Shown here piece by piece: positions 1 to 6,686 of a stretch of DNA of 12,476 bases. A program made the position numbers and the translations under genes. This DNA is from DAOUGC01 sp034429695 (GTDB lineage Bacteria > Chloroflexota > Anaerolineae > Anaerolineales > Anaerolineaceae): positions 1 through 12,476 of the forward strand of contig DAOUGC010000264.1 in assembly GCA_034429695.1 (NCBI GenBank), written 5' to 3'. How positions within the stretch are numbered: position 1 is the stretch's first letter; the number at the start of each line of letters is the position of its first letter. The notes beneath the pieces were generated by a model that was given only the letters and a program-made list of their open reading frames with translations, had not been told where the DNA came from and searched no databases.

Positions 1-13
1 GGAAAGCGAAACC

Positions 14-1201
14 TTATTCCAGCGCGCCGTAAATCACATTGGTGAAATCAATCCACGCCTGGGTGGCCTCGCCAGGGAAGGTCTGGATCATAAACACAGC
101 CGCCAGTTGCTCGGCAGGGTCCACCCAGAACTTGGTTCCGGCCGCCCCACCCCAGCGGTAACTGCCCACCGTACCGCAATAACACGTACCCGCCAGACTG
201 CGGATGGTGGCCACCCCCAGACCGTGCCCATTGCCATCACTGCCCGGAACACTCAAATGCGCGGGTAAATGCTCGCTGGTCATCAGATCAATCGTCTTGC
301 GCCCCAGCAACCGCATCCCATTCCACCCGCCCCCGTTGAGCAGCATCTGCAGGAAGGTCAGGTAATCACTGGCGGTGGAGACCAGCCCACCCCCGGCAGA
401 ATGGAACCCTGACGGGAACAGGTTGGCTTTGGCGTTATCCTTTGCAAAACGCAGCGGTTTGCCCGGCTCTGACAAATACGTGGCCGCCAGGCGCGGTTCC
501 TTGTCAGCGGGCAGTTCAAAGTGGGTATCCACCATCATCAACGGGTCAAAGATGCGCTCTTTGAGGAATACATCCAGGCGCTTGCCGGAGAAGATCTCCA
601 CCAGCCGCCCCACCACGTCAATTGAGAAGCTGTAACGGAACTCGCTGCCGGGGTCGAACGCCAGCGGCACCGCCGCCGCCAGGTCGATCATGCGCTCGGT
701 GGTCATGGCAAGCGGGTCCTTATCCAGCGCGCCCCACACCGTGCGTCTGAAGTGGCGGTCAATGGCGTTATCATCAAAACCGTAACTCATGCCGGCAGTG
801 TGGGTGAGCAAATCGCGGATGGTGATCGCGCGCGCAGGCGGGCGCAGATCCTTGATATTATCCAGACCCGCCGCCACCTGCACCTTCGCAAATGAAGGAA
901 TATACTCATGCACCGGGTCGGTCAGTCGAAACAATCCTTCTTCCATCAGCATCATCAAGGCTGTGCTGGCGATGATCTTGGTCATCGAATAAATGCGAAA
1001 AATGCTGTCCACCTGCATGGGCTGGTGCGGCTTGAGGCGTGCAGCACCGTACGCACGGCAGAGGAACAGCCCACCGCGCCGGGCAGCCATGCAAACCGCA
1101 CCGGCAATCCGGCCTTGATCGATATAACGTTTTACAACTGCATCAACACGGCTCAAACGCTGGGCATCAACGCCCGCCTGCTCGGGTGTAAAAGTTTGCA
1201 T
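14..1201 (-). CDS. Serine hydrolase, class C beta-lactamase/esterase (EstB-like) family
   Basis: The 395-residue protein is a serine hydrolase of the beta-lactamase/penicillin-binding-protein-like fold. Seen: the nucleophile motif S72-M-T-K75, a Tyr motif Y190-S-F, the family block DLLTHTAGMSYGF at 130-142, and a C-terminal GGAAGTKFWVDP block (351-362) that takes the place of the KTG box. The length is normal for the family. There is no signal peptide or membrane segment, so it is probably cytoplasmic; that argues against a secreted antibiotic-resistance beta-lactamase and for an esterase, amidase or peptidase. The ATG at 1199-1201 is preceded by GGAGGT (1208-1213) with 6 nt spacing. It follows the chitobiose cluster on the same strand but is separated by a UUCG hairpin and has its own promoter-like sequence, so co-transcription is uncertain. 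The substrate cannot be told from sequence. Family is certain, function is not. Confidence 0.9.
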   Translation of the reverse strand: MQTFTPEQAGVDAQRLSRVDAVVKRYIDQGRIAGAVCMAARRGGLFLCRAYGAARLKPHQPMQVDSIFRIYSMTKIIASTALMMLMEEGLFRLTDPVHEYIPSFAKVQVAAGLDNIKDLRPPARAITIRDLLTHTAGMSYGFDDNAIDRHFRRTVWGALDKDPLAMTTERMIDLAAAVPLAFDPGSEFRYSFSIDVVGRLVEIFSGKRLDVFLKERIFDPLMMVDTHFELPADKEPRLAATYLSEPGKPLRFAKDNAKANLFPSGFHSAGGGLVSTASDYLTFLQMLLNGGGWNGMRLLGRKTIDLMTSEHLPAHLSVPGSDGNGHGLGVATIRSLAGTCYCGTVGSYRWGGAAGTKFWVDPAEQLAAVFMIQTFPGEATQAWIDFTNVIYGALE

Positions 1202-1230
1202 GGAGACACCTCCGGTATGGAATGTCGATC

Positions 1231-1259
1231 AGTATAGCACAGGTTGGCTTGCGGATTAA
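1231..1259 (-). promoter_or_regulatory. Candidate extended -10 promoter of the serine hydrolase
   Basis: On the minus strand TGC-TATACT lies at 1239-1231, an extended -10 element (TATACT matches TATAAT at 5 of 6). A weak -35, TTAATC (1259-1254), is 17 bp upstream. The predicted start of transcription is near 1224, giving a leader of about 22 nt before the ATG. It sits between the UUCG hairpin and the gene, where a promoter for a separate unit would be expected. Inferred from consensus matching only. Confidence 0.5.
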
Positions 1260-1262
1260 CGG

Positions 1263-1288
1263 CTGAAGGGCGCCGAAGCGCCCTTCAG
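1263..1288 (-). terminator. UUCG hairpin after chbG: terminator-like or mRNA-stabilising
   Basis: A perfect inverted repeat has arms CTGAAGGGCGC (1263-1273) and GCGCCCTTCAG (1278-1288). In the minus-strand transcript the loop is UUCG closed by a C-G pair, the classic very stable tetraloop. It begins 32 nt past the chbG stop. No U-run follows on either strand, so it is not a textbook intrinsic terminator. It could act as a 3'-end barrier to exonuclease or as part of a factor-dependent terminator. The hairpin itself is plain; its role is inferred. Confidence 0.6.
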
Positions 1289-1320
1289 GAAAGGAGAAGC
1301 AATCGCTCGCTAATAATCGC

Positions 1321-2142
1321 TCAGATGGCAGCAAAGGTGGCCAGGTTTATATCCCGCTGGCGCAAAATCTCCCTGGCGCGCGGGTCGGTGAGGATGTCCA
1401 GCTCGCTGGCGCGCTGCATGGCATACCCCGACGTGTTCAACAACGGCTGGTCCAGATAAGCCGGGTGGCACATTACCTCAAGCACGCCGTCGGGGGTGCA
1501 ATAGGCTAGGCGGGTCAATTCATCCAGCGTGGCGTCCCCGTCATACCAGGTCGCCGAGAAATAAGCAGGCCAGCGCACCCCGTGCCTTTCCAGCAGGGGC
1601 AGCATGAAAGCCTGCATGTCCGGGATGAGTTCTTCCGGCATGCCAATCGGCTGGCTGCCTGCCAGTACGGCAACCGGGTTGCGCACCGGGCAGCCAATGT
1701 GCGCCGCCAGTTCAACCATCACCGCAAACAGCCCGGCGGTGAAGTAGGAAAAGTGATGGTGGGAATCCAGATGATCGGGTTTGTGTCCGGTGATGGCCGT
1801 AAAACGTTCCACCTGTGCGCCCCATTCGGCTTTCACCTGCAGCGGGTCATAAGCCTCACGGCTTAATGTTGCATCCAGCAGGCTTTTGAAACAACCGTTT
1901 CCATCCACCAGAGTCGGGATTTGCCCCGCCGGCAGCAGCGGCGAACCGCTGGTGAGGGTAAGGTGCACGCCCAGCCCCAAATCCGGGCACTCCTTTACCG
2001 CACGCTGCAGATCCTCCTCAGCGGCGTAATTTGCCATGCTGGTGGTTGAAGTCACCAACCCGTGCAGGTGCGCTGCACGAATACCGGCTGAAACCCCCGG
2101 TGTGCGTCCGTAATCATCGGCATTGACAATCCATTGCTTCAT
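1321..2142 (-). CDS. chbG: ChbG/YdjC-family carbohydrate deacetylase
   Basis: This 273-residue protein belongs to the YdjC/ChbG family of metal-dependent carbohydrate deacetylases. In E. coli, ChbG removes one acetyl group from chitobiose-6-phosphate so that GH4 ChbF can cut it. Seen: the N-terminal NADDYG motif (7-12), GVHLTLTSG with His60 (58-66), DSHHH (126-130) and EVMCHPAYLD (222-231), which together supply the Asp and His residues expected for the metal site and catalysis. The length fits the family and there is no signal peptide, so it is cytoplasmic. The ATG at 2140-2142 has AGGAG upstream, overlapping the TAG stop of the SIS gene; the gap is only 8 nt, suggesting coupled translation. 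Sharing an operon with a GH4 enzyme and a sugar kinase supports a ChbG-like role, though GlcNAc-6-phosphate or free chitooligosaccharides are possible substrates. Confidence 0.92.
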   Translation of the reverse strand: MKQWIVNADDYGRTPGVSAGIRAAHLHGLVTSTTSMANYAAEEDLQRAVKECPDLGLGVHLTLTSGSPLLPAGQIPTLVDGNGCFKSLLDATLSREAYDPLQVKAEWGAQVERFTAITGHKPDHLDSHHHFSYFTAGLFAVMVELAAHIGCPVRNPVAVLAGSQPIGMPEELIPDMQAFMLPLLERHGVRWPAYFSATWYDGDATLDELTRLAYCTPDGVLEVMCHPAYLDQPLLNTSGYAMQRASELDILTDPRAREILRQRDINLATFAAI

Positions 2143-2150
2143 AAACGCTC

Positions 2151-3203
2151 CTAATGTGTCAGCGTGACCTTTTGAATGGTGCGCGGCTGGTCGGGGTCAA
2201 ACCCCCTGGCGCGCGCCAGGTGATATGCCAGCAACTGGCCCGGCAGCACCGCAGCCAGCGGGGTGAGCCATTCGGGCAGGCCGCCCGGAATGCCAACGGG
2301 GTACTCGTGTACACCCCCCTCCGGCGAGGCATGGCGATCGTGCAGCCACACAACCTGCGCGCCCCTGCGGCGCAATTCAACGCGCAGCGCCACCAGTTCA
2401 TTCCGCATGGTATCGCCAATGTCCACCATGATCACCGGAAAACCCGTTTCGATCAGCGCAATGGGTCCGTGGCGGAAATCCGCAGAGGAGTACGGTTCGG
2501 CTTCCACATACGCCAGTTCTTTGATCTTCAACGCAATCTCGTTGGCAGTGGCATAGTTGAACCCGCGCCCGATCACCACGGCATGACCGCGGTCAGCCAG
2601 GCGGTCGGCGGCTTCATGCACGGCGGGTGCGGCTTCCAGCGCAGCCCGCATCACCCCCGGCGCCAGGCTGAGATCACCCGGCAGCGACGCCCCCGAGAAA
2701 GCCAGCGCCAGCAGCGCCACCGCCGCCAGCGACGAGGTGTATGTTTTGGTGGCGGCCACACTACGTTCCAGGTCGGCATGCAGCAGCAGGGCGTGGTCGG
2801 CGCTTTGCGCCAGGGGCGAATCCGCCATGTTGGTGATCGCCACGGTGGGTGCACCCTGTTTGCGTGCCTCTGCCAGCACGCTGACAATGTCCGGCGATTG
2901 CCCCGATTGTGAGATTCCCACCACCAGGGCTGAATCCAGCCGGGGGGGTGTTTTGTAAATGGAATACAGCGATGGCGTTGCCAGCCCAACCGGCAACCGG
3001 TTGACAGCGCCAAACACGTACTGGGCGTAGCGGGCGGCGTTGTCAGAAGTGCCGCGCGCCGCAATCACCACGTGGCGGATGTCCCGCCCGCGCAGCGCCG
3101 CGGCAATCTCGCCCGCGTGGGCGCTCTCGCGCGTCAAAAAACGCTCAACCACCGCGGGTTGTGAATTAATTTCGGATAATAACAATGATTCTGCGTGCGT
3201 CAC
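2151..3203 (-). CDS. Tandem-SIS sugar-phosphate deaminase/isomerase (NagB-II / GlmS C-domain type)
   Basis: The 350-residue protein matches the isomerase half of GlmS but has no N-terminal glutaminase domain (full GlmS is about 600 residues). Two SIS domains are visible: ARGTSDNAA (49-57), SQSGQSPD (98-105) and ERSVAATKTYT (146-156) in the first; GRGFNYATANEIALKIKE (212-229) and ADFRHGPIAL (241-250) in the second; and the GlmS-like tail PRTIQKVTLT (340-349). Stand-alone proteins of this kind include NagB-II glucosamine-6-phosphate deaminases and AgaS. With GlcNAc-type neighbours the likely reaction is glucosamine-6-phosphate to fructose-6-phosphate plus ammonia, in the cytoplasm. The start is GTG (3201-3203), 3 nt past the GH18 stop, with a GGTGAG ribosome site inside the end of the GH18 gene. 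Exact chemistry is inferred. Confidence 0.92.
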   Translation of the reverse strand: MTHAESLLLSEINSQPAVVERFLTRESAHAGEIAAALRGRDIRHVVIAARGTSDNAARYAQYVFGAVNRLPVGLATPSLYSIYKTPPRLDSALVVGISQSGQSPDIVSVLAEARKQGAPTVAITNMADSPLAQSADHALLLHADLERSVAATKTYTSSLAAVALLALAFSGASLPGDLSLAPGVMRAALEAAPAVHEAADRLADRGHAVVIGRGFNYATANEIALKIKELAYVEAEPYSSADFRHGPIALIETGFPVIMVDIGDTMRNELVALRVELRRRGAQVVWLHDRHASPEGGVHEYPVGIPGGLPEWLTPLAAVLPGQLLAYHLARARGFDPDQPRTIQKVTLTH

Positions 3204-3206
3204 AGC

Positions 3207-4220
3207 TTACTCACCTGTCTTGCTTTGATCAAAAATGGTTTTCAAGAGCGACATGTCGCCCTGTACGTCGTGGGTCAGTTCCCAGATCATGATCCCGCCT
3301 GCCTGCTCTTTTGCCAGATCGGTCTTTTGTTGCAGGGTGGTGATGCCGTTGAAGTATTCCTCCTGCCCGTTGATGTTCAGGTGATCCTGATCGAGCAGGT
3401 CGGTCTGCCCACCGGCGGCAGGGAGGATCTCACGCCAGGGCGCTTCACCCGGGCGGGAATAAAACGGCACGCCCAGCGTCAACCGCTGTGCCGGCAGCCC
3501 GCGCTCACGCCAGTACGCCAGCGCGTCGGCGGAAAATTGCAGCGTGGCGTGCTCTGCGGGCGGCGCGTCGTAAGCCATCACGTTGACGAAATCAAACAAC
3601 GCCAGGGCTTCGTCGCCATTGCCATCAGCGCCTTCACCGTAAGCAGCCACCGCTGCGGTGAGCAGTTTATCCTGCGGCAGAGCGTCGCGCACCGCCTGGA
3701 TCAACAGGGTGAAGTTTTGCGAAGAGACATACCCTGGGCCAGGGTATTCCCAGTCAATGTCTGCGCCGTCCAGATCATATTCTGCCACCAGGTCGGCCAC
3801 CGCCTGGGCAAAGACCGCCCGTGATTCAGGCGCGGCAGCCAGCGCCTCAAACTGCTCGTCCCAGCCCCAACCGCCCACCGAGATGAGCACCTGCACACCA
3901 CTGGCATGGGCTTGCTCCACCAGGGCAGACAGCTTCCAGCCGTTTGCCAGCGTCTGCAGCGTACCGTCAGCGTTGGGCAACGCAAAGGCATAATTGATAT
4001 GGGTCAGATACTGCAGTACAGCCGGGTCCAACACGCCATCCATGCCGTAAAAATAACCAATGATGCGAAAATCCGGCGGCTCAGGCACTGCAGTTGATGT
4101 AGGCGTTGCAGGCGTGGGTTCAGATTCAGGCTGCTCCACGGGAGCGGCTGGGGTACAAGCCGTCAGCGAGAGCGGCACAAACAGCGCCAGCAAAGCGGCG
4201 ATCCATCTGATTCTTTTCAT
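3207..4220 (-). CDS. GH18 chitinase-like lipoprotein
   Basis: A glycoside hydrolase family 18 enzyme on the cell surface, 337 residues. The N-terminus is a lipoprotein signal: K2/R3/R5, a hydrophobic stretch 7-19, and lipobox L19-T-A-C22; Cys22 would be lipidated. A Pro/Thr/Glu linker (about 24-49) leads to the barrel: GYFYG (55-59), SVGGW (114-118), and catalytic DGADIDWE (151-158), which matches DGxDxDxE with Glu158 as acid/base and Asp156 assisting; then MAYD (215-218) and GGIMIWE (308-314). No chitin-binding module is present, so soluble oligomers or glycan cores are more likely targets than crystalline chitin. Chitinase and endo-beta-N-acetylglucosaminidase both remain possible. The ATG overlaps the kinase stop codon as ATGA (4217-4220); GGAG stands 7 nt upstream. 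It probably makes the disaccharide that the transporter takes up. Confidence 0.93.
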   Translation of the reverse strand: MKRIRWIAALLALFVPLSLTACTPAAPVEQPESEPTPATPTSTAVPEPPDFRIIGYFYGMDGVLDPAVLQYLTHINYAFALPNADGTLQTLANGWKLSALVEQAHASGVQVLISVGGWGWDEQFEALAAAPESRAVFAQAVADLVAEYDLDGADIDWEYPGPGYVSSQNFTLLIQAVRDALPQDKLLTAAVAAYGEGADGNGDEALALFDFVNVMAYDAPPAEHATLQFSADALAYWRERGLPAQRLTLGVPFYSRPGEAPWREILPAAGGQTDLLDQDHLNINGQEEYFNGITTLQQKTDLAKEQAGGIMIWELTHDVQGDMSLLKTIFDQSKTGE

Positions 4221-5221
4221 GCGCGCACTCCATTCACGGTCAACCCGGCCAGTTGTTCCACCAGCGTTTGCCGCACGACGGCAGTATCGGTCAACCCAGC
4301 GGCTGCCATGCCGATCAACGCCGCACCCAGCACGGGCGGGGCACTCAGGCGGGTGAATTGCGCACCAGGGGCAACCGCAGTCACCCTGCGGCGCATGGGT
4401 TCCGTCAGGCGCTCCCCGCCGTCAAACATGCTGCCGGTCATGACCACATGAAAAGCCATATCCTCAAAGTTCAACTGGCGCACCACCGCATTAACCATCT
4501 CACCCAGCTCATCACCTGCCCAGGTGAGCAAACCGGCCGCCACTTCATCACCCCGTTCCGCTGCCTGAAACACCAGCGGCGCGGCGGATGCCCCAAGCTG
4601 GTAACGGTCGCTCATCAACCCTTCCAGCAGGTCGGCTGCGTCCAGCGCGCCGGTGCGTTCCACAAATAAATCGGTCAGCAGGGTGGGCTGACCGCGTTGC
4701 GTCCAGGCGTGCGCCACCCGATGCACCGCGCGGTGGATCAGTTCTGTTCCGCCCGCGCCCTCGCCCATGTATATGCCGCCGCCCGTCACGCGCCCAATGC
4801 GCCGTCGGGTGGCATCCCAACCCCAGCAGTTGCAGCCGGTTCCAGACACCACCGCCACCCCCCAGCCGTCCGGAGAGCCGCTCACCAGCCCAAGGATGGT
4901 ATCGTTGACCACTTCAAGCGGGCAGGTCAGGCCCAACGTCTCTATCGCGCGCAGGGTGGGCTGCATTTCGGAGGGCCAGTCATATCCGGCCACACCAAAC
5001 CCCGCCCCAGCGATTTCCTCGGGACCGAGACCGGCTGAAGCCAGCGCGGCGCTGCCCGCGGTCTGCAGGGCGGCGGTCAGCCCATCCCAGCCGACGGTCT
5101 CATGGTTGCCAGGGCCGGTCTCGCCAAACCCGAGCACCTCACCCTGTTCACTGGTAATAAGAATACGTGTCCTGGTGCCGCCAATATCGGCTCCAAGAAA
5201 AACCCTGTCCTTGGTTTTCAT
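4217..5221 (-). CDS. BadF/BadG-family sugar kinase, N-acetylglucosamine kinase-like
   Basis: This 334-residue protein is an ASKHA-fold ATP-dependent kinase of the BadF/BadG/BcrA/BcrD group that includes N-acetylglucosamine, glucosamine and MurNAc kinases. Seen: the phosphate-1 loop GADIGGTRTRI (10-20), VVNDT with Asp107 as the likely catalytic base (104-108), the phosphate-2 SGTGCN (126-131), GEGAGGTE (153-160) and the adenosine motif MTGSMFDGG (261-269). The length is normal for the family. It is cytoplasmic and would phosphorylate an imported GlcNAc-type sugar at O6. It is the only kinase in the cluster and the GH4 enzyme appears to need a 6-phosphate substrate, so phosphorylation of the intact disaccharide is possible but unproven. 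The ATG at 5219-5221 has only a weak AGG-like ribosome site, unlike its neighbours; its stop overlaps the GH18 start. Confidence 0.9.
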   Translation of the reverse strand: MKTKDRVFLGADIGGTRTRILITSEQGEVLGFGETGPGNHETVGWDGLTAALQTAGSAALASAGLGPEEIAGAGFGVAGYDWPSEMQPTLRAIETLGLTCPLEVVNDTILGLVSGSPDGWGVAVVSGTGCNCWGWDATRRRIGRVTGGGIYMGEGAGGTELIHRAVHRVAHAWTQRGQPTLLTDLFVERTGALDAADLLEGLMSDRYQLGASAAPLVFQAAERGDEVAAGLLTWAGDELGEMVNAVVRQLNFEDMAFHVVMTGSMFDGGERLTEPMRRRVTAVAPGAQFTRLSAPPVLGAALIGMAAAGLTDTAVVRQTLVEQLAGLTVNGVRA

Positions 5222-5292
5222 AATGACTGCCTGTCGATGTAATTTGGCCGCCCTGGTTCCAGCGGCGCCCAGTGTGCGCCCTTTCAGGCGGC
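5222..5292 (-). other. Potentially structured spacer between GH4 and kinase genes
   Basis: The 71-nt gap, long compared with most cluster junctions, carries nested inverted repeats: outer arms GCCGCC (5247-5252) and GGCGGC (5287-5292), and inner arms GGCGC (5264-5268) and GCGCC (5276-5280). In RNA it could fold right after the GH4 stop. There is no U-run, so it is not a clear terminator. It might set the relative output of GH4 and the weakly primed kinase gene. In a GC-rich genome such short arms can arise by chance. Confidence 0.3.
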
Positions 5293-6585
5293 TCAGCGCC
5301 AGAACTGCGGCAAATACTCGCGATGTGTCTCCAGCATGTCGTCCAGCACGGCCTGCACCTGCCCGCCTTTGGGTCCCAGCGGGTGTGCCAGCAGCGCCTG
5401 ATAAGCCGCCTTGCGATCACCGTGCACGGCTGCTTCAACAGTAAGTAATTCGTACGCCTTGATCTGTGCGATTAAGCCAAAGCAAACCGGTGGTAAAGGT
5501 TTTGCGGGCAGTGGTTGCACCCCGCTGCGGCTCACTTTTGCGGGCATCTCCAACACCCAGGATGGGTCCCAGCCGGGGACAGCCCCACAGTGCGCCACGT
5601 TGACAATGTGAGTCTCGCCCAGGTCGTTGTAATGCGCGTTGAGCAACTGGGTTGCCACAGTGGAGTAGTATGCGCCACCACGTTTCATCAGGTCGGCGGG
5701 CGGCTCATTCAGCGCCGGGTCGGCGTACTCACGCAGCAGATCCTTCTCCACTTCAATGACTTCATCGGCGCGTGAAGGCGGCCAGTTTTGCTGGGCTGCC
5801 AGTTTGTGATCGGTATGATAGTAGTACTGCAGGTAATAATTGGGGATCATCCCCAGCGTTTCAATCGTCTCAACATCCCACTCGGGTTCGTCCTGTTCCT
5901 TCAGGTTGGCGATGAAGCGCTCCATCACCACCGGCCACATCTCCTCGCCGTCGATCCTGAAGCCGCGGTGCCACGACAGGTGATTGAGGCCCAGCGTGTC
6001 CAATTCGGCGCGCGACGGGTCAACATCCCCGCCCACCAGGTCAGCCAGGTCTTCCAGCAGGTGCATCTTGGTGGTGATGGGTACGTTGCACACGCCCACG
6101 GCTGGCACGTCACCGGCGTAATTGACCAGCGCCTGGGTGACCAGACCCGCCGGGTTGGTGAAGTTCACCAGCATCGCGCCGGGAGCCAGTTCGCGCATGT
6201 CGGCAGCAATCGACAGGATCACCGGGATGGTGCGCAGCGCCTTGGCCATGCCGCCGACTCCGGTGGTCTCCTGCCCCACCAGGCCGTGGCGCAGCCCCAG
6301 GTACTCATCGGCGCGCCGCGCCGGCATTTGCCCCACGCGCAACTGGGTGGTCACGTAACTGGCGCCTTCCACCGCCTGGCGCTGATTGGTGGTCAGGCGC
6401 ACCTCAAACGGCGAGCCTTTTGCCTTGACCATGCGCTGGGCAAAGCCGCCCACAATCTCCAGCCGGGCGGCGTCAACATCCGCCAGCCACAATTCTTTGA
6501 TCGGGAAACGCTCCACCCGTGCCAGAAAGCCATTCACCAGCTCGGGAGTATAGGTGGATCCACCGCCAAAAACTGCTACCTTCAT
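5293..6585 (-). CDS. GH4 6-phospho-beta-glycosidase (CelF/ChbF-like)
   Basis: This 430-residue enzyme belongs to glycoside hydrolase family 4, whose members use NAD+ and a divalent metal to break glycosidic bonds by an oxidation-elimination route. Seen: the N-terminal Rossmann start MKVAVFGGGSTYTPELV (1-17), TNPAGLVTQA (143-152), C166-N-V-P169 and N201-H202 (metal ligands Cys166 and His202 by family analogy), PNYYLQYYY (248-256) and RGGAYYSTVA (302-311) with the likely catalytic Tyr. The CNxP signature is that of GH4 6-phospho-beta-glucosidases; alpha-glycosidases carry other residues after the Cys. Length is typical and the protein is cytoplasmic. The ATG (6583-6585) has AAGGAG 7 nt upstream. 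Beside ChbG and a GlcNAc-type kinase, the likely substrate is 6-phosphorylated, perhaps mono-deacetylated, chitobiose; cellobiose-6-phosphate is the main alternative. Confidence 0.94.
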   Translation of the reverse strand: MKVAVFGGGSTYTPELVNGFLARVERFPIKELWLADVDAARLEIVGGFAQRMVKAKGSPFEVRLTTNQRQAVEGASYVTTQLRVGQMPARRADEYLGLRHGLVGQETTGVGGMAKALRTIPVILSIAADMRELAPGAMLVNFTNPAGLVTQALVNYAGDVPAVGVCNVPITTKMHLLEDLADLVGGDVDPSRAELDTLGLNHLSWHRGFRIDGEEMWPVVMERFIANLKEQDEPEWDVETIETLGMIPNYYLQYYYHTDHKLAAQQNWPPSRADEVIEVEKDLLREYADPALNEPPADLMKRGGAYYSTVATQLLNAHYNDLGETHIVNVAHCGAVPGWDPSWVLEMPAKVSRSGVQPLPAKPLPPVCFGLIAQIKAYELLTVEAAVHGDRKAAYQALLAHPLGPKGGQVQAVLDDMLETHREYLPQFWR

Positions 6586-6686
6586 ACACTCACTCCTTGC
6601 TCCATGCGTATCATTGCTGTCTGCAACACCATATACATTGTACTTTCATGCTTCAATAAACAAAACTTGATGTTTCATCCGGATTT
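6586..6686 (-). promoter_or_regulatory. AT-rich gap before GH4, possible internal promoter
   Basis: This 101-nt spacer between the second permease and GH4 is clearly richer in A+T than its surroundings. On the minus strand it holds a TACAAT box (5 of 6 to the -10 consensus), but no -35 at a good distance: TTGTTT is 15 bp away and matches poorly. It may be a weak promoter that lets the enzyme half of the cluster be expressed apart from the transporter half. No copy of the LacI operator was seen here. The ribosome site AAGGAG of GH4 lies at its downstream end. Confidence 0.3.

Noticed and set aside
5481..5500. AAACCGGTGG inside GH4 as an extra LacI operator
   Set aside because: Only the ACCGGT core matches; symmetry is lost outside it, and it lies within coding sequence. 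Similar partial matches in the binding-protein and NUDIX genes were also dismissed.
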